NCBI GenBank assembly: GCA_003170915.1
Contig: PMYB01000198.1
Location: forward strand, 17,969-69,937
Source of the DNA: Bryobacterales bacterium
GTDB taxonomy: Bacteria > Acidobacteriota > Terriglobia > Bryobacterales > Bryobacteraceae
Direction of reading: 5' to 3'
Length of the DNA: 51,969 nucleotides
Positions 1 through 9,228 of this stretch are shown one piece after another. Each line of letters begins with the position of its first letter. Position 1 is the stretch's first letter. The notes under the pieces are model-generated. The model saw nothing but the letters and a program-made list of their open reading frames with translations. It searched no databases and was not told where the DNA came from. A program made the translations under genes and the position numbers.

Positions 1-566
1 ACTTTCACCGACATCAAATCGAGGGTCAGCTCCGCGCGGCCGGTCAGCTTGCCGGATTCCTTGGAATCCACCAGCTTGACCACCACGTCCGCTCCGCGCG
101 GGATGATCGTCTCGCCATTCAAAACTACCGGTTGGTCCATGCTGGCGGCGAAGTTCTGCCCCACGCGGTTGACTTCCGAATCCACGCCGTCGATCATCCG
201 CACCACCAGGTTCGTGCCCGCCGGAAGCTCAACCGGCTCGCGTCGCGCGGCCGCCGGCGCCGGCGGAGGGTCGCTATCGGGCCGCATGATCGTAGGCTGC
301 GAATCGGGCTGCACGCGCCGCAGCCGTGGTCGATCCTCATCGGACGATGCACGGGGCGCGGGCGCGGGCGCGAAATCGCCGAACTCGATGCGGACCACAT
401 CCGCCACGTCCAGGTTCTCGACCCGGTCTCCGGTATCCACCCTCAACTGCCGCGCCGTACCCCCCAGGTACGTGCCATGAATCACCCGGCCGCTCTTGAG
501 CGTCACGGTATCCGCAAAACCGGCCGTTGCAAGGGCCAACGCAATTGCAAGATGTATCAGACGCAT
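1..566 (-). CDS. Secreted hypothetical protein, C-terminus outside window
   Basis: The ATG at 566 opens a frame that stays open to the window edge, so only the first 188 or so residues are seen. The N-terminus (MRLIHLAIALALATAGFADT) is a clear Sec signal peptide. A small beta-rich segment follows (TVTLKSGRVIHGTYLGG), then a proline/alanine-rich linker, then a domain beginning near VELPAGTNLVVRMIDG with the phrase NGETIIPRGADV. That phrasing is typical of periplasmic proteins that list default values, and similar proteins are common in Acidobacteriota (from memory). No enzyme motif is visible and the function is unknown. Confidence 0.7.
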   Translation of the reverse strand, partial: MRLIHLAIALALATAGFADTVTLKSGRVIHGTYLGGTARQLRVDTGDRVENLDVADVVRIEFGDFAPAPAPRASSDEDRPRLRRVQPDSQPTIMRPDSDPPPAPAAARREPVELPAGTNLVVRMIDGVDSEVNRVGQNFAASMDQPVVLNGETIIPRGADVVVKLVDSKESGKLTGRAELTLDLMSVK

Positions 567-627
567 AACTCTCCCCTTATTGGAATTTTCTTCCCATATT
601 GTACGACGCGCGACAGCGGGAAGACGT

Positions 628-1479
628 TTACAGCTTGCCGCGGATCGCTTCCGCAATCGCCTTCCCGCGCTCCAAGGCCGCCTGGTACACTTCCTCACGT
701 TGCGCGCGTGTGTAGGGCGCGCCGGCGTGGTGGTAATGCTCCAGCCCCTTGCCGACCACGTAGGTTCCGGCGTAGGCGATGGCGCCCTTGGGAATGATGC
801 CGCCGCCAAACGGAATCTTGCCCGCCAGCTCGCGCGCCAGGGCGCGCCACCCGAACGCGCTGGCCACAATCGAGAGAATCTCGGCGGCCCGCTCGGAATA
901 CCCGACTTCTTTGCCGCACGCCGCCGCAATCAGAAACGCCATGCGCACCTGGTTGGCCGTCAGGAATGCCGTGTCGGAGGCGAATTCGCCGAACGCCCAG
1001 GGGAGTTCGCCGAGGCTCGGAACCAGGTTGGGCAGCGCCGTGGCCACCGCGAACAGGGCGTTCTCCCGCGATACCGCTTGGATGATGCGCTCTACCACCG
1101 GCTTCCGAAATGGCGCAAACTGGCGCGCCAGCGCCACCTCCAGATCGTCGTGGTCGTGCAAAATTTCCGCGATGGTGGCCGCGGGGTCGTCGAATCTGAG
1201 GTGGTAAGCGCCTTCCGGGCAGGGGATTCCCTGTTGGTACAAGACCAGGTCCACCTTGCCCGGCGCCCCCGGGTCGCCGGCGCGATACACCTGCTCGAGG
1301 AGCCGCAGCCGCGATTCGCCCGGCGTGCCGGCCGGCGCCAGAAAATCTTCCATGGCGGCGTACCCGACGCTATCGAAGGCCACCAGCCCGATGCGCACAG
1401 GCTGCCGCGCGCGGCGGCGGACTTCATCGGGATTCAACATTCCAACAGCGGCGCGCGCCTGCTTGACGGCTTTTAACAT
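628..1479 (-). CDS. DUF697-like protein
   Basis: A 283-residue protein. The C-terminal half (about 165-265) reads as a DUF697/YcjF-type helical membrane-associated domain: alanine-rich helices, then the glycine motif IPFGGGIIPKGAIAYAGTYVVGKG and a Tyr-rich end. This domain usually follows a GTPase, but the N-terminal half here shows no Walker A (GxxxxGKS). It resembles a degenerate GTPase-like segment (VDLVLYQQGIP, DDPAATIAEILHDHDD). An alternative start is the Met at residue 14. The gene stands alone between the partial secreted gene and the remnant at 1.5 kb. Role unknown; possibly a GTPase-fold membrane adaptor. Confidence 0.65.
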   Translation of the reverse strand: MLKAVKQARAAVGMLNPDEVRRRARQPVRIGLVAFDSVGYAAMEDFLAPAGTPGESRLRLLEQVYRAGDPGAPGKVDLVLYQQGIPCPEGAYHLRFDDPAATIAEILHDHDDLEVALARQFAPFRKPVVERIIQAVSRENALFAVATALPNLVPSLGELPWAFGEFASDTAFLTANQVRMAFLIAAACGKEVGYSERAAEILSIVASAFGWRALARELAGKIPFGGGIIPKGAIAYAGTYVVGKGLEHYHHAGAPYTRAQREEVYQAALERGKAIAEAIRGKL

Positions 1480-1505
1480 AACGCCATTCTACCGCCGGCG
1501 CTACC

Positions 1506-1777
1506 CTACCGCACCGGCAACTCGTAAAGACTGACACTCAGCTTCGGAATCGCCAGCCCGCCCGGCACCTGCGTCACCGCGCTCTCCACGATGTCCACCA
1601 CCCTCGGCTTCCCAGGCTCATTCCGAGGATTCAGCTCCTCGGCCGCGATGTGCCACAGCCTCCCCCCCCGCCGCTAATGCCACGCCCGTGAAGGTGACGT
1701 CGATCCGCTGCTCCGCCTCCGTCGCTCGCGCCGAGCGCCATCGCCAGAAAAACCTTAAGCGAATTGCGCGTACTCAT
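1506..1777 (-). pseudogene. Decayed remnant, possibly of an alpha-L-arabinofuranosidase-like hydrolase
   Basis: An N-terminal signal-like start (ATG at 1777, MSTRNSLKVFLAMALG) and a C-terminal tail ending PKLSVSLYELPVR at the TAG at 1506 lie in different frames. A G8/C8 homopolymer at 1662-1669 sits between them. With one or two frame changes the segment reads as a beta-sandwich tail (RIDVTFTGVAL..., NPRNEPGKPRVVDIVES, VPGGLAIPKLSVS), resembling the end of GH51-type enzymes. Only about 80 codons remain, so most of the gene is gone. The family assignment is a recognition guess; that the reading frame is broken is seen directly. Confidence 0.4.
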
Positions 1778-1782
1778 CCGTC

Positions 1783-3009
1783 TCAGGCCAACAATTCCTG
1801 AGCGCGGAGCACCCGGTCGCGCACCTGCACGCCGTTGGGACACTGGACCGAGCACGAGCCGCAGTCCGCGCACCGGATGCCGCGGACCTGCTCCGGCAGC
1901 TCCAGGAACTTCTCTCGAGCCAGGGCGAATTGCCCGTAACCCTCGACGTAGGTCAGGAAGCGCAGCATGTCCGGCACCGGAACCCCCTTGTCGCACACGC
2001 CGCCGCAGGCCCCGCACATGCGGCAGTACATCGGGCTGATGTAGGCCAGTTGCTGGTTCAGGAGCTTCTCGTCCTTCTCCGTGTACGGCTCGGCCATGGC
2101 ACGCAGGTTCTCGTCGAGCTGCTCGTGATCGGTCATACAGACGATGGCCGTATCGAGGGACTGGTTCTTGAGGGCCCACTTGATGGCCGCCAGTGGCGCG
2201 CCCTCCTGGCTGATGGTCTTCGCGACCGTGTCCTTAGCCACCCCGTAGAGCCTGTCACCCCGCGAGACCCGGCTAAGCCCCCCCGCCAAAGTCTTCATGG
2301 CCACGATTCCCATGCCGGCCTTGCGCGCCGCCTGGATCGCCGCGGTCATGTCCGCCACCCGCGCCGGTTGATTGTCCATGGCCACGTTCTTCATAGTGAA
2401 GTTGTAGGTGGTCAGGACCACGTCGGTCTGCCCCAGTTTGACCAGGTGCGCCAGCATTTGGTCCATGTTGTAGTGCGTGCTGACCCCGGCGAACCGGATC
2501 TTCCCCGCCTTCTTGGCGCTACGCTGGGCTTCGAGCAGATCGTCGGTCACCTCGGCCGGGCTGCTCTTGTTGTGCAAATACCAGATGTCGAGGTAGTCGG
2601 TACCCAGTTCACGCAGGCTGGTGTCCAGCTCGGCCAGGGCCTCCTTCCCGGTCTTGCTCTCGCTCTTGCTAGAGAGGATCACCTGCTTTCTCTTGCCCTT
2701 CAATGCTCCGCCCACCATCCGCTCGTTGTTTCCCGACTGGTAGCTGCGCGCCGAGTCGAAGTGGATGATGCCGATGTCGGCCGCCCTCTCGATCACCGAC
2801 GGGTCCGACGCGGTCATGCACCCGTAAGACAGCGACGTCACCTTCAGACCGGTCTTCCCCAGCGTCCGATAAGTGAGTTTCACCTTCTGGGGTGCTCCCT
2901 GTGCAGAGGCTTGCGCAGGCAGCGGAGCGGCTGTGGGCTTCGCCAGCCCGGCGGCGGGCAGAGCCAGCCCGGCAGCCAGGAAATTGCGACGCGACGACTC
3001 AAGTTTCAT
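1783..3009 (-). CDS. Tat-exported aldo/keto reductase with C-terminal 4Fe-4S domain
   Basis: 408 residues. A twin-arginine signal (SSRRNFLA, residues 5-12) precedes an alanine-rich h-region, so export of a folded cofactor-bearing protein is expected. The aldo/keto reductase barrel carries the catalytic tetrad pattern: Asp and Tyr in FDSARSYQSG, Lys in LSSKSE, His in YLHNKSS. A ferredoxin-like tail holds two CxxCxxCxxxC motifs (Cys 329/332/335/339 and 380/383/386/390). This AKR plus ferredoxin architecture is common in Bacteroidota and Acidobacteriota; substrates are mostly unknown. The Shine-Dalgarno AAGGAG lies 7 bases before the ATG. The gene is monocistronic, with a TATAAT box just upstream. 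Confidence 0.9.
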   Translation of the reverse strand: MKLESSRRNFLAAGLALPAAGLAKPTAAPLPAQASAQGAPQKVKLTYRTLGKTGLKVTSLSYGCMTASDPSVIERAADIGIIHFDSARSYQSGNNERMVGGALKGKRKQVILSSKSESKTGKEALAELDTSLRELGTDYLDIWYLHNKSSPAEVTDDLLEAQRSAKKAGKIRFAGVSTHYNMDQMLAHLVKLGQTDVVLTTYNFTMKNVAMDNQPARVADMTAAIQAARKAGMGIVAMKTLAGGLSRVSRGDRLYGVAKDTVAKTISQEGAPLAAIKWALKNQSLDTAIVCMTDHEQLDENLRAMAEPYTEKDEKLLNQQLAYISPMYCRMCGACGGVCDKGVPVPDMLRFLTYVEGYGQFALAREKFLELPEQVRGIRCADCGSCSVQCPNGVQVRDRVLRAQELLA

Positions 3010-3033
3010 ACAGACTCCTTCTTTCCACTAGCG

Positions 3034-3039
3034 ATTATA
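3034..3039 (-). promoter_or_regulatory. Putative -10 box of the aldo/keto reductase gene
   Basis: On the minus strand 3039-3034 reads TATAAT, a perfect sigma-70 -10 hexamer, 25-30 bases before the start codon. No good -35 hexamer is seen at 16-18 bases spacing, and there is no extended -10 TG. It may be an activator-dependent promoter or a chance match. Confidence 0.35.
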
Positions 3040-3192
3040 GCGTCCAGCCGCCCCCATGGGAGCCGTTGCATGCCAACCGCGCCGGCGCAGGGTGCGTGTT
3101 GCCGCGGAGTTTCAGGGACGGGCTACGCAACCCCCAATCGCTCAGCCGCTGGCGCTTGAGAGTTACGTTGCATGCCCCCGAAACAAAGCGCC

Positions 3193-4674
3193 TCACTCCG
3201 GCCGCTCCGCCCCCCGCAGCCGGAACATCACCTGCAACCCCTTTCTCCAATCCGCCGCCAGCCCGACCCGCTCCACTTCGATCACGGGTGCAAAGTAACT
3301 CAGTATAGTCTCCGTGGTGGGATGAAACTCCAGCGACGGCGAGACCAACAGCAGGCGCGGCGGCTCCGGCCGCAACAGCAGCCCGGGGAAGTAGCCGTGC
3401 GCGGTGAATTCGCCGCGGTCCAGGTGCCATTTGACGCGAATCCAGTAGTCCAGCGCCTGTGGCGGCAAGTGCAGGTCCGCGGATGCTTTGAGTTCCACCA
3501 CCGTGAGGCGGCCCGCGCGGTCGGCGGCCAGCAGGTCCAGGATGCCTCGCTCGCCCCCGGCGAAAGCGGGCACCTGGTCGTAGATGGGGTCGCACAGGAG
3601 CGAAGCGTCCAGCGTCTCGATCTGCGCGCGTGCCTGCGATTCCAGCCACGCTTCGGGCGATTGCCGGTACAGCGGATGCCCGCGGTCTTCGGCTTCGGGC
3701 GAGCGGGCGCGGTCGAGTTCTTCCACCAGGCGCTCGATTTCGGCTGCGTGATGCTCGCGCGCCGCGCGCCGTTCCCCCAACCCGAACAGCAGTTCGCCGC
3801 CGCGGAGTTCGGCGAACTCGATGCCGCGAACGCGCAGGCTCGCGCGCCCATCGTGTTTGACCACCCGCTCCACGCCGGGCAAGGAGATGATGCGCTGCCA
3901 CGTCTCCAGTAGGTTGGGCGCGGGGCGGCGGCAAGACTCGAGGCGCGTGTCCAGATTGCCATGGTCGCGCGGGTCGACGCGCACCACGAAATCCTGTTCG
4001 CCATAGGTGAACAGTTCGAAGCGCGCGGCCGCGGGGTCGAGGCACAGCAGGCGCAGCGCGGCGGCGCGCTCGTGGCCCGCCGGAACGTAAATGGCCAGAC
4101 CCTCCACCGCCACCCGCCGTTCGCGCCCGCGCAGGTATGTGAGCCAAATGAGGCCGAACGAAAGGACCGCCGCCGCGTCGGCTTGCGGCGGACAGGCAAT
4201 CGCCGCCCAGCCGTGCTGTCCATGGCGCAGAAAGGCGCGCGGAAACGCGGGCGAGAGGCTGAATTCCAGGTTCGCCTCGGCGCTCACTTCCGCCAGCTTC
4301 CACTCCGGGAACTGGCGGCGCAGAAACAGACGGAAGCGCTCGCGGAACACCAGCCGGGCGCTGCGCCGGCCCAGGTCGGCTCCCGCGCGCCGGGCAAGGT
4401 CCAGCAGGAAGAGCTGGCCCTCGCGGCGGGCGAATCGCTCCACGGTGATTTCGAGGCGCGCGCTGGTGGGCTCCTGGATGGCCGTGACGCGCCGCGTCAG
4501 ATTGCGCGTGCGGTCCCAGGCCTGCAACGTGAGACGCCCGCCGTGGAAATCGAGCGCGAAATTATCTTCCGTGATCGGAAGAAGTTCCTCGCCCGGTTCG
4601 AGCAGGGCCGGCTGTTTCGAGCCCTTAAGAAAGGCTGTAATGGCCGCGCGAATCTCTTCGGTGCTGTGCGCCAT
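3193..4674 (-). CDS. PD-(D/E)XK nuclease-like protein (NucS/RecB-type C-terminal domain)
   Basis: Start taken at the ATG at 4674 (MAHSTEEI), which follows the MFS stop within a few bases; upstream Mets lie inside the MFS gene. 493 residues. The C-terminal 120 residues show the nuclease core: GILDLL (Asp380), then VVELKAS (Glu394-x-Lys396), the D...ExK signature, followed by a conserved Gln/Tyr helix (PQALDYWIRVKWHL). The first 370 residues are not recognised; they contain a heavily charged coiled segment around 310-340. It is probably a DNA-binding or cleaving enzyme of unknown pathway. The family places it near NucS-like endonucleases, but N-terminal similarity was not seen. It is the last gene of the MFS/CPBP/MenG run. 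Confidence 0.7.
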   Translation of the reverse strand: MAHSTEEIRAAITAFLKGSKQPALLEPGEELLPITEDNFALDFHGGRLTLQAWDRTRNLTRRVTAIQEPTSARLEITVERFARREGQLFLLDLARRAGADLGRRSARLVFRERFRLFLRRQFPEWKLAEVSAEANLEFSLSPAFPRAFLRHGQHGWAAIACPPQADAAAVLSFGLIWLTYLRGRERRVAVEGLAIYVPAGHERAAALRLLCLDPAAARFELFTYGEQDFVVRVDPRDHGNLDTRLESCRRPAPNLLETWQRIISLPGVERVVKHDGRASLRVRGIEFAELRGGELLFGLGERRAAREHHAAEIERLVEELDRARSPEAEDRGHPLYRQSPEAWLESQARAQIETLDASLLCDPIYDQVPAFAGGERGILDLLAADRAGRLTVVELKASADLHLPPQALDYWIRVKWHLDRGEFTAHGYFPGLLLRPEPPRLLLVSPSLEFHPTTETILSYFAPVIEVERVGLAADWRKGLQVMFRLRGAERPE

Positions 4675-4675
4675 A

Positions 4676-5890
4676 CTACCCAAACTTCGCCGCCCGCCGC
4701 TCCGGCCCCAGCGCCGTGGCAATCGCCGCCATGAGAAACACCGTGGCAGCCGTTACCGCCATGGCCACCGCGTAGCTGGTGCGGCGGGCGAATACCGCCT
4801 CGATGTAGCCCACCGAGCTGGCGAGCAACACGCCGCACTGATAACCAAAGCCCGGCAAAAATCCCCGCACCGAATCCGGTGACAATTCGGAAAGGTGCGC
4901 CGGCACCACGCCCCAGGCGCCCTGAACCATGAACTGCATCACGAACGCCCCGGCGACCAAGAGTGTCACCGACGGCGAAAAGGCCCAGATGGGAATCGCC
5001 AGCACCGCCGCCAGCAGCGCGATCACCATCGAGCGGCGCCGCCCGATCCGGTCCGAGAGGAAGCCGAAGAGCGTCCCGCCCGCAATGGCCCCCACCATGG
5101 AGAATGCGGTTAAGCCGGCGCGCCCCGCCACATGAAATCCCCATTGGCGTTCCAGAAAAGTCGGGTACATGTCCTGCGTGCCGTGGGAAGCGAGATTCAT
5201 CGCCGCCATGAGCACGGCCATATACAGAAACAGTTTCCAATTCCCCAGAATGGCCCGGGCCAACTGGCCCCAGCTTTCGTGTCTGGTTTTCTTCCACACT
5301 TCCGATTCCTTCACGCGCATGCGCACGAACACCGCCAGCAGCGCCGGCAGCCCGCCCAGGAAGAACAAGGGCCGCCAGCCCACGCGAGGAAATACGAAGA
5401 AAAAGCACACGGCCGCCAGCAGGTAACCCATGGCATAGCCCTGCTGGAGGAACCCCGAGAGCAACCCGCGCAGCCGTGTGGGCACCTTCTCCATGGCGAG
5501 CGACGCGCCGACGCCCCATTCGCCGCCCATGCCGATCCCGAATAGCGCCCGCAGCACCATGAACACGGTGTAGCTGGGCGCCAGGCCGGAGAGCACTTCG
5601 ATTACCGAGTAGAAAATCAGGTCGAGCATCAGCGGCAGCCGCCGCCCATAGCGGTCCGCCATCAGGCCGAACAGAAAGGCGCCCACCGGGCGGAAAGCCA
5701 GGGTGACGGTAATCGCCAGAGCCATGGCGGCGTCGGACTTATGAAACTCACGCCCGATGGCAGTCAGGCAGAAGACCACCAGGAAGAAATCGAACGCGTC
5801 CAGCGTCCACCCCAGGTAGCCCGCGAACAGCGCGGCCCGGTGGTCGCTGGCCCCCGGCGCTTCGGCCGGCGCAGATCGCGCTATCGTCAC
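4676..5890 (-). CDS. MFS transporter, sialate/metabolite:H+ symporter type
   Basis: Start chosen at the GTG at 5890, which overlaps the upstream stop codon (GTGA); the longer reading to 5965 lies entirely inside the previous gene. About 404 residues with 12 predicted membrane helices. The signature loop between helices 2 and 3 is present (GLMADRYGRR), with its repeat in the second half (GFLSDRIGRRR). The stretch DAFDFFLVVFCLTAIGREF and the GMGGEWGVGASLAMEKVP segment are typical of the SHS/NanT-JEN1 branch, which carries monocarboxylates or sialic acid with protons. The substrate cannot be read from sequence. Confidence 0.85.
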   Translation of the reverse strand: MTIARSAPAEAPGASDHRAALFAGYLGWTLDAFDFFLVVFCLTAIGREFHKSDAAMALAITVTLAFRPVGAFLFGLMADRYGRRLPLMLDLIFYSVIEVLSGLAPSYTVFMVLRALFGIGMGGEWGVGASLAMEKVPTRLRGLLSGFLQQGYAMGYLLAAVCFFFVFPRVGWRPLFFLGGLPALLAVFVRMRVKESEVWKKTRHESWGQLARAILGNWKLFLYMAVLMAAMNLASHGTQDMYPTFLERQWGFHVAGRAGLTAFSMVGAIAGGTLFGFLSDRIGRRRSMVIALLAAVLAIPIWAFSPSVTLLVAGAFVMQFMVQGAWGVVPAHLSELSPDSVRGFLPGFGYQCGVLLASSVGYIEAVFARRTSYAVAMAVTAATVFLMAAIATALGPERRAAKFG

Positions 5891-8800
5891 GTGTTCGCCT
5901 TCCGCCGCAGCGCCGGCGCCACCGCCCATATCAGGCTCACGGCCAGCACGCCCGCCACCATCCACCCCTGCCGCTCAAGCGCCGCGTTCGCGTTGCCGAA
6001 CAACTCCATCATCGCCGGCCGCAGCGCCATGGCCCACAGCACCAGCGCATAGGCCAGGTAGTTCTTGCGCGCGAACGACAGGCAGAATAGCACGGCACAC
6101 CCGGCCCAGATCGCGGCCATGCCATACTCCAGCGCGAATTCGCCCGGCGTGCGGATATCTCCCGAGAGATTCACCGTGAGCGCCGCCAGCGCCAGCGGCG
6201 CCAGCATCCACCATTTCGGCAGTTTCTTCACGACAATCGCGATCAATGCCAGCGTGGCCGCGTTCATGAGCAGAGACCGAGCAGCCCCCGCCACGGCTGC
6301 CAGGGCCGGCGCCCGGCTGACGATCAGGTCCGGGCTGCCGATGGCGAAAAGCGCCTGCGCGTGGAAGTGATCCAGCAGCACGGCGTCCAGTTGATTCAGG
6401 AAGACCCAGAGCCCAGCCGCCGCCAGCAGCGCCGCTCCGGCATCCAGGCCCAGCAGCCCGCGGTTCGCCGCGCGCAACGCCCCCACGCTCTCCGGATAGA
6501 ACAAAGCGATCAAAGCCGCCGCCGCGCCCAGCATCAGGAACATGAAGATCACGCTCATCAGCAACGTGATGTACAAGACGGCCTGATAGGTTTCCAGTGG
6601 AATCGCGGTGCTATAGCTTTTCAGCATGAGCTCCAACGAGAGCAGCCAGGCAAGCGCGAACAGCAGCGTCGCGGGCACGGCCAGCCGGATGGCCCCGCGC
6701 CAGCGCACCAGTCCCTTGCGCGTGGCTTGAATCAGCAGCCAGAGCGCGTAAACTATGCCCGCCGCAATGGCCCCGATGCGCAGCGCCAGCACCATGATCG
6801 AGAGCGCGTTCTGCCGCTCGCGGCTGCGCTCATAGGTTTCCGGGATTTTCCAGTACGACCGCAGTGAAGAGACGCGGTCCCCGGCCACTTCGATGTGTAC
6901 GCGGTAGTGCGCTTCGTCCAGGTTGCGAGGGTCGCCGGGACGCGCCTCCCACTCCAGCGTGTGATCGCGCCGCGCTTTCTTCTTCTCCGATGAGCTCTCC
7001 TTCAGGTCCATGGCGGCCAGGTCCCACCCCTCGGCCGCGGCAAAGGCGGAGGCCGTCCGGCGCGCGCGATCCACCGGAATGTCCGCGCCGGGGCGGTCTT
7101 CGGGAATGGTGTGCGTGAATTCCAACAGCTTGCCGGTCTCCGGATGCTCCGATACCGTGACTTCTTCCTTATCCAGCGATTTGAAATAGCGCGTCATCCA
7201 GTGCTCCACCGGCCGATACTGCTCGAAGAGCCCGGAGACGACGCTCACCGGCCGCCGCTCCAGAAAGTATTTGCCCGCCAGACTGTCGCCACCGCTCCAG
7301 TGTGCGTCCGGGTAGGTCAAATGACGAAAGCCGCTGGCGTCCAGTCCCTGCTGCTTCAGGAACGCGTTCGCCCCCGCGCGCGCCTGCTCGGCCGGGATCT
7401 TGTATTTCGGCGATTCGCCGAAACGGCTCACCGGAATCAGCAGGCTGAGCAGGCCCGCCGCGAAGATCGCGATGGCCGCCAGGCGTACGCGATTGGTGAG
7501 CGGCCGGTACTCCATGGTGGCAACTGCGGGCGCCGGCGCCTCTTCCGCTGGTTCCTCCGCCGCGGCGCTTTCATCCGCGTTCAGCAGCCCGCTCTCCGGT
7601 TCGAATCCGCCGCGCCGCCAATAAGCCACCAGCGCCACCAGCAGCGGCAGCACGACAATCCCCGCGCTGGCCGCGCCCGAGAGCCGGAAATAGAGGTTGT
7701 GCGAACGCACCAGCAGCATGGCGGTGTAACCCGCATCCACCGAGTAGTGCCATACCAGCGTCGGCAGTATGCCCCATCGCAGCATGACCAGGCCCAGCGC
7801 CACCCCGCCGATCCCCACCTCCAGCCCGCGAATGTAGAACGGCTGCTGCGGATATCCCGCGTGCCCGAACCCCCAGATGAAGGCCGCCAGCACCACCGCC
7901 ACCGGAAGGTACCGCACCATCTTGCGCAGGAACGGGATGGCGAACATGCGGAACAAACCCTCCTCCGAAACTGCCGGGAAGAATCCGAAGAACAGCACGA
8001 ACAGCCATGGAAAGCGCGTATTGAGCAGGTTGTCGTAGGGAACTTCCGCCGGCGACCATGCCCCGAAGCGGTACGCCACAATGTAGAACGCCGTCTGGTA
8101 GGCAATAAATATTCCGGCCAGCGTGATGCCTAAGATCACCCCCAAAAAGAAGCGCTTGGTCCGCAACCCGCGCGGGCGAAACAGATTGCCCAACGAGACT
8201 TGGTTCGGAAGCGCTTCCCTGTAGAGGGTCTCGGCGCCCGCTATCAGCACGAACAACAGGCCCCCCGATCCCAGCGCCGTGAGCAGCGCTTCCAGGAATT
8301 GTTGCGACAGGAAACTGCCGTAGGAATCCGTGGTCGGATACCCGAATTCGTTCAGTGGAAACTGGTTCAGGCTGGCGCACAGCGAGAGCGCCATGCCCAC
8401 CAGTCCCACCACCGCCGCGCGCCGCCACCGCACGTCCTGGCGCCGCACCCGCATGACAATCACCACCACCAGCCCCAGAATCAGCGCCACCAACAGCGCT
8501 GAATCCACGATCTGCGCCACCTCGTTCTTCGAGCGCAGGCGCCGGTAATCGCGCGTCCACTGTTCTGGAATCTTGAGATACTCGCGATAGCCGCCCACTT
8601 CATCGCCCAGAACCGTGACCGTCATCCGGTTGGTGGAGTCGCGCAGATTGAAGTCGCGCTCTTTCCACGTGAACTCGCGATCCACGCGATGCGGCCGCGT
8701 CTGGTCCGATTCCTCGACGAATTCGAGCGACGCCGGATCGCGATGCATGTTTGTCCGCAGGAAATTTTCGGCCAGGGCGCGCGCCTGTTCGGCGCTCGAA

Positions 8801-9228
8801 GCCGGACGCGCGGCTTCTTCGGGAATCTCGTGCCGGAAGCCCGCCAGTTCGCCGCCCGGCGTGATCTCGACGCCGTACTCCTCCTTCTGTTGCGGCCGGA
8901 ACCATCGGTAGCCCCAGCGCCACAGCCGGACGCGCGTGCCCATGATGCGGTTGGCCTGCTCCAGGCCGGCTTCGCGCTCGAGGAAGGTCTTAGCCTCGTC
9001 GTCGAAGCTGAAGCGCGAGGCCTGCCGGTAGCCCTCCACGCGGTAGCCCTGCCCGGCCAGAAAACGCCCCGCGAGAACCTGCGCATCGTCGCGGCCCACG
9101 CGGAAATCGATGGAGGCTTCCGGAAAAGCCCGGTAGAAGTTACGTACAGAATACCAGGCGGCCCCGGCGAACAGTACCAGACAGACGGCGATGAAACGGT
9201 AATCGGACGTGCGCAGCCGTTCTTTCAT
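5887..9228 (-). CDS. Giant CPBP-family intramembrane protease with duplicated extracytoplasmic modules
   Basis: 1113 residues against about 200-350 usual for CPBP/Abi (Rce1-like) proteases. The catalytic motifs sit in the first membrane bundle: EExxxR at 422-427, FxxxH near 452-456 (WGFGHAGY) and a third His in LVWHYSVD. Two soluble modules, about 45-230 and 615-800, share a pattern (an FRHEIPE/FTHTIPE motif, a later E-W or E-F strand, then YLKIPE/YWKIPE and an arginine-rich helix). They look like PepSY-type repeats. A second membrane bundle without protease motifs follows. The stop overlaps the MFS start, and the start overlaps the MenG stop (ATGA), so this is one transcription unit. Substrate unknown. 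Confidence 0.8.
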   Translation of the reverse strand: MKERLRTSDYRFIAVCLVLFAGAAWYSVRNFYRAFPEASIDFRVGRDDAQVLAGRFLAGQGYRVEGYRQASRFSFDDEAKTFLEREAGLEQANRIMGTRVRLWRWGYRWFRPQQKEEYGVEITPGGELAGFRHEIPEEAARPASSAEQARALAENFLRTNMHRDPASLEFVEESDQTRPHRVDREFTWKERDFNLRDSTNRMTVTVLGDEVGGYREYLKIPEQWTRDYRRLRSKNEVAQIVDSALLVALILGLVVVIVMRVRRQDVRWRRAAVVGLVGMALSLCASLNQFPLNEFGYPTTDSYGSFLSQQFLEALLTALGSGGLLFVLIAGAETLYREALPNQVSLGNLFRPRGLRTKRFFLGVILGITLAGIFIAYQTAFYIVAYRFGAWSPAEVPYDNLLNTRFPWLFVLFFGFFPAVSEEGLFRMFAIPFLRKMVRYLPVAVVLAAFIWGFGHAGYPQQPFYIRGLEVGIGGVALGLVMLRWGILPTLVWHYSVDAGYTAMLLVRSHNLYFRLSGAASAGIVVLPLLVALVAYWRRGGFEPESGLLNADESAAAEEPAEEAPAPAVATMEYRPLTNRVRLAAIAIFAAGLLSLLIPVSRFGESPKYKIPAEQARAGANAFLKQQGLDASGFRHLTYPDAHWSGGDSLAGKYFLERRPVSVVSGLFEQYRPVEHWMTRYFKSLDKEEVTVSEHPETGKLLEFTHTIPEDRPGADIPVDRARRTASAFAAAEGWDLAAMDLKESSSEKKKARRDHTLEWEARPGDPRNLDEAHYRVHIEVAGDRVSSLRSYWKIPETYERSRERQNALSIMVLALRIGAIAAGIVYALWLLIQATRKGLVRWRGAIRLAVPATLLFALAWLLSLELMLKSYSTAIPLETYQAVLYITLLMSVIFMFLMLGAAAALIALFYPESVGALRAANRGLLGLDAGAALLAAAGLWVFLNQLDAVLLDHFHAQALFAIGSPDLIVSRAPALAAVAGAARSLLMNAATLALIAIVVKKLPKWWMLAPLALAALTVNLSGDIRTPGEFALEYGMAAIWAGCAVLFCLSFARKNYLAYALVLWAMALRPAMMELFGNANAALERQGWMVAGVLAVSLIWAVAPALRRKANT

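Noticed and set aside
1930-3159. 409-residue plus-strand open frame opposite the aldo/keto reductase
   Set aside because: The reductase on the other strand has an intact catalytic tetrad and Fe-S motifs; this frame is a shadow.
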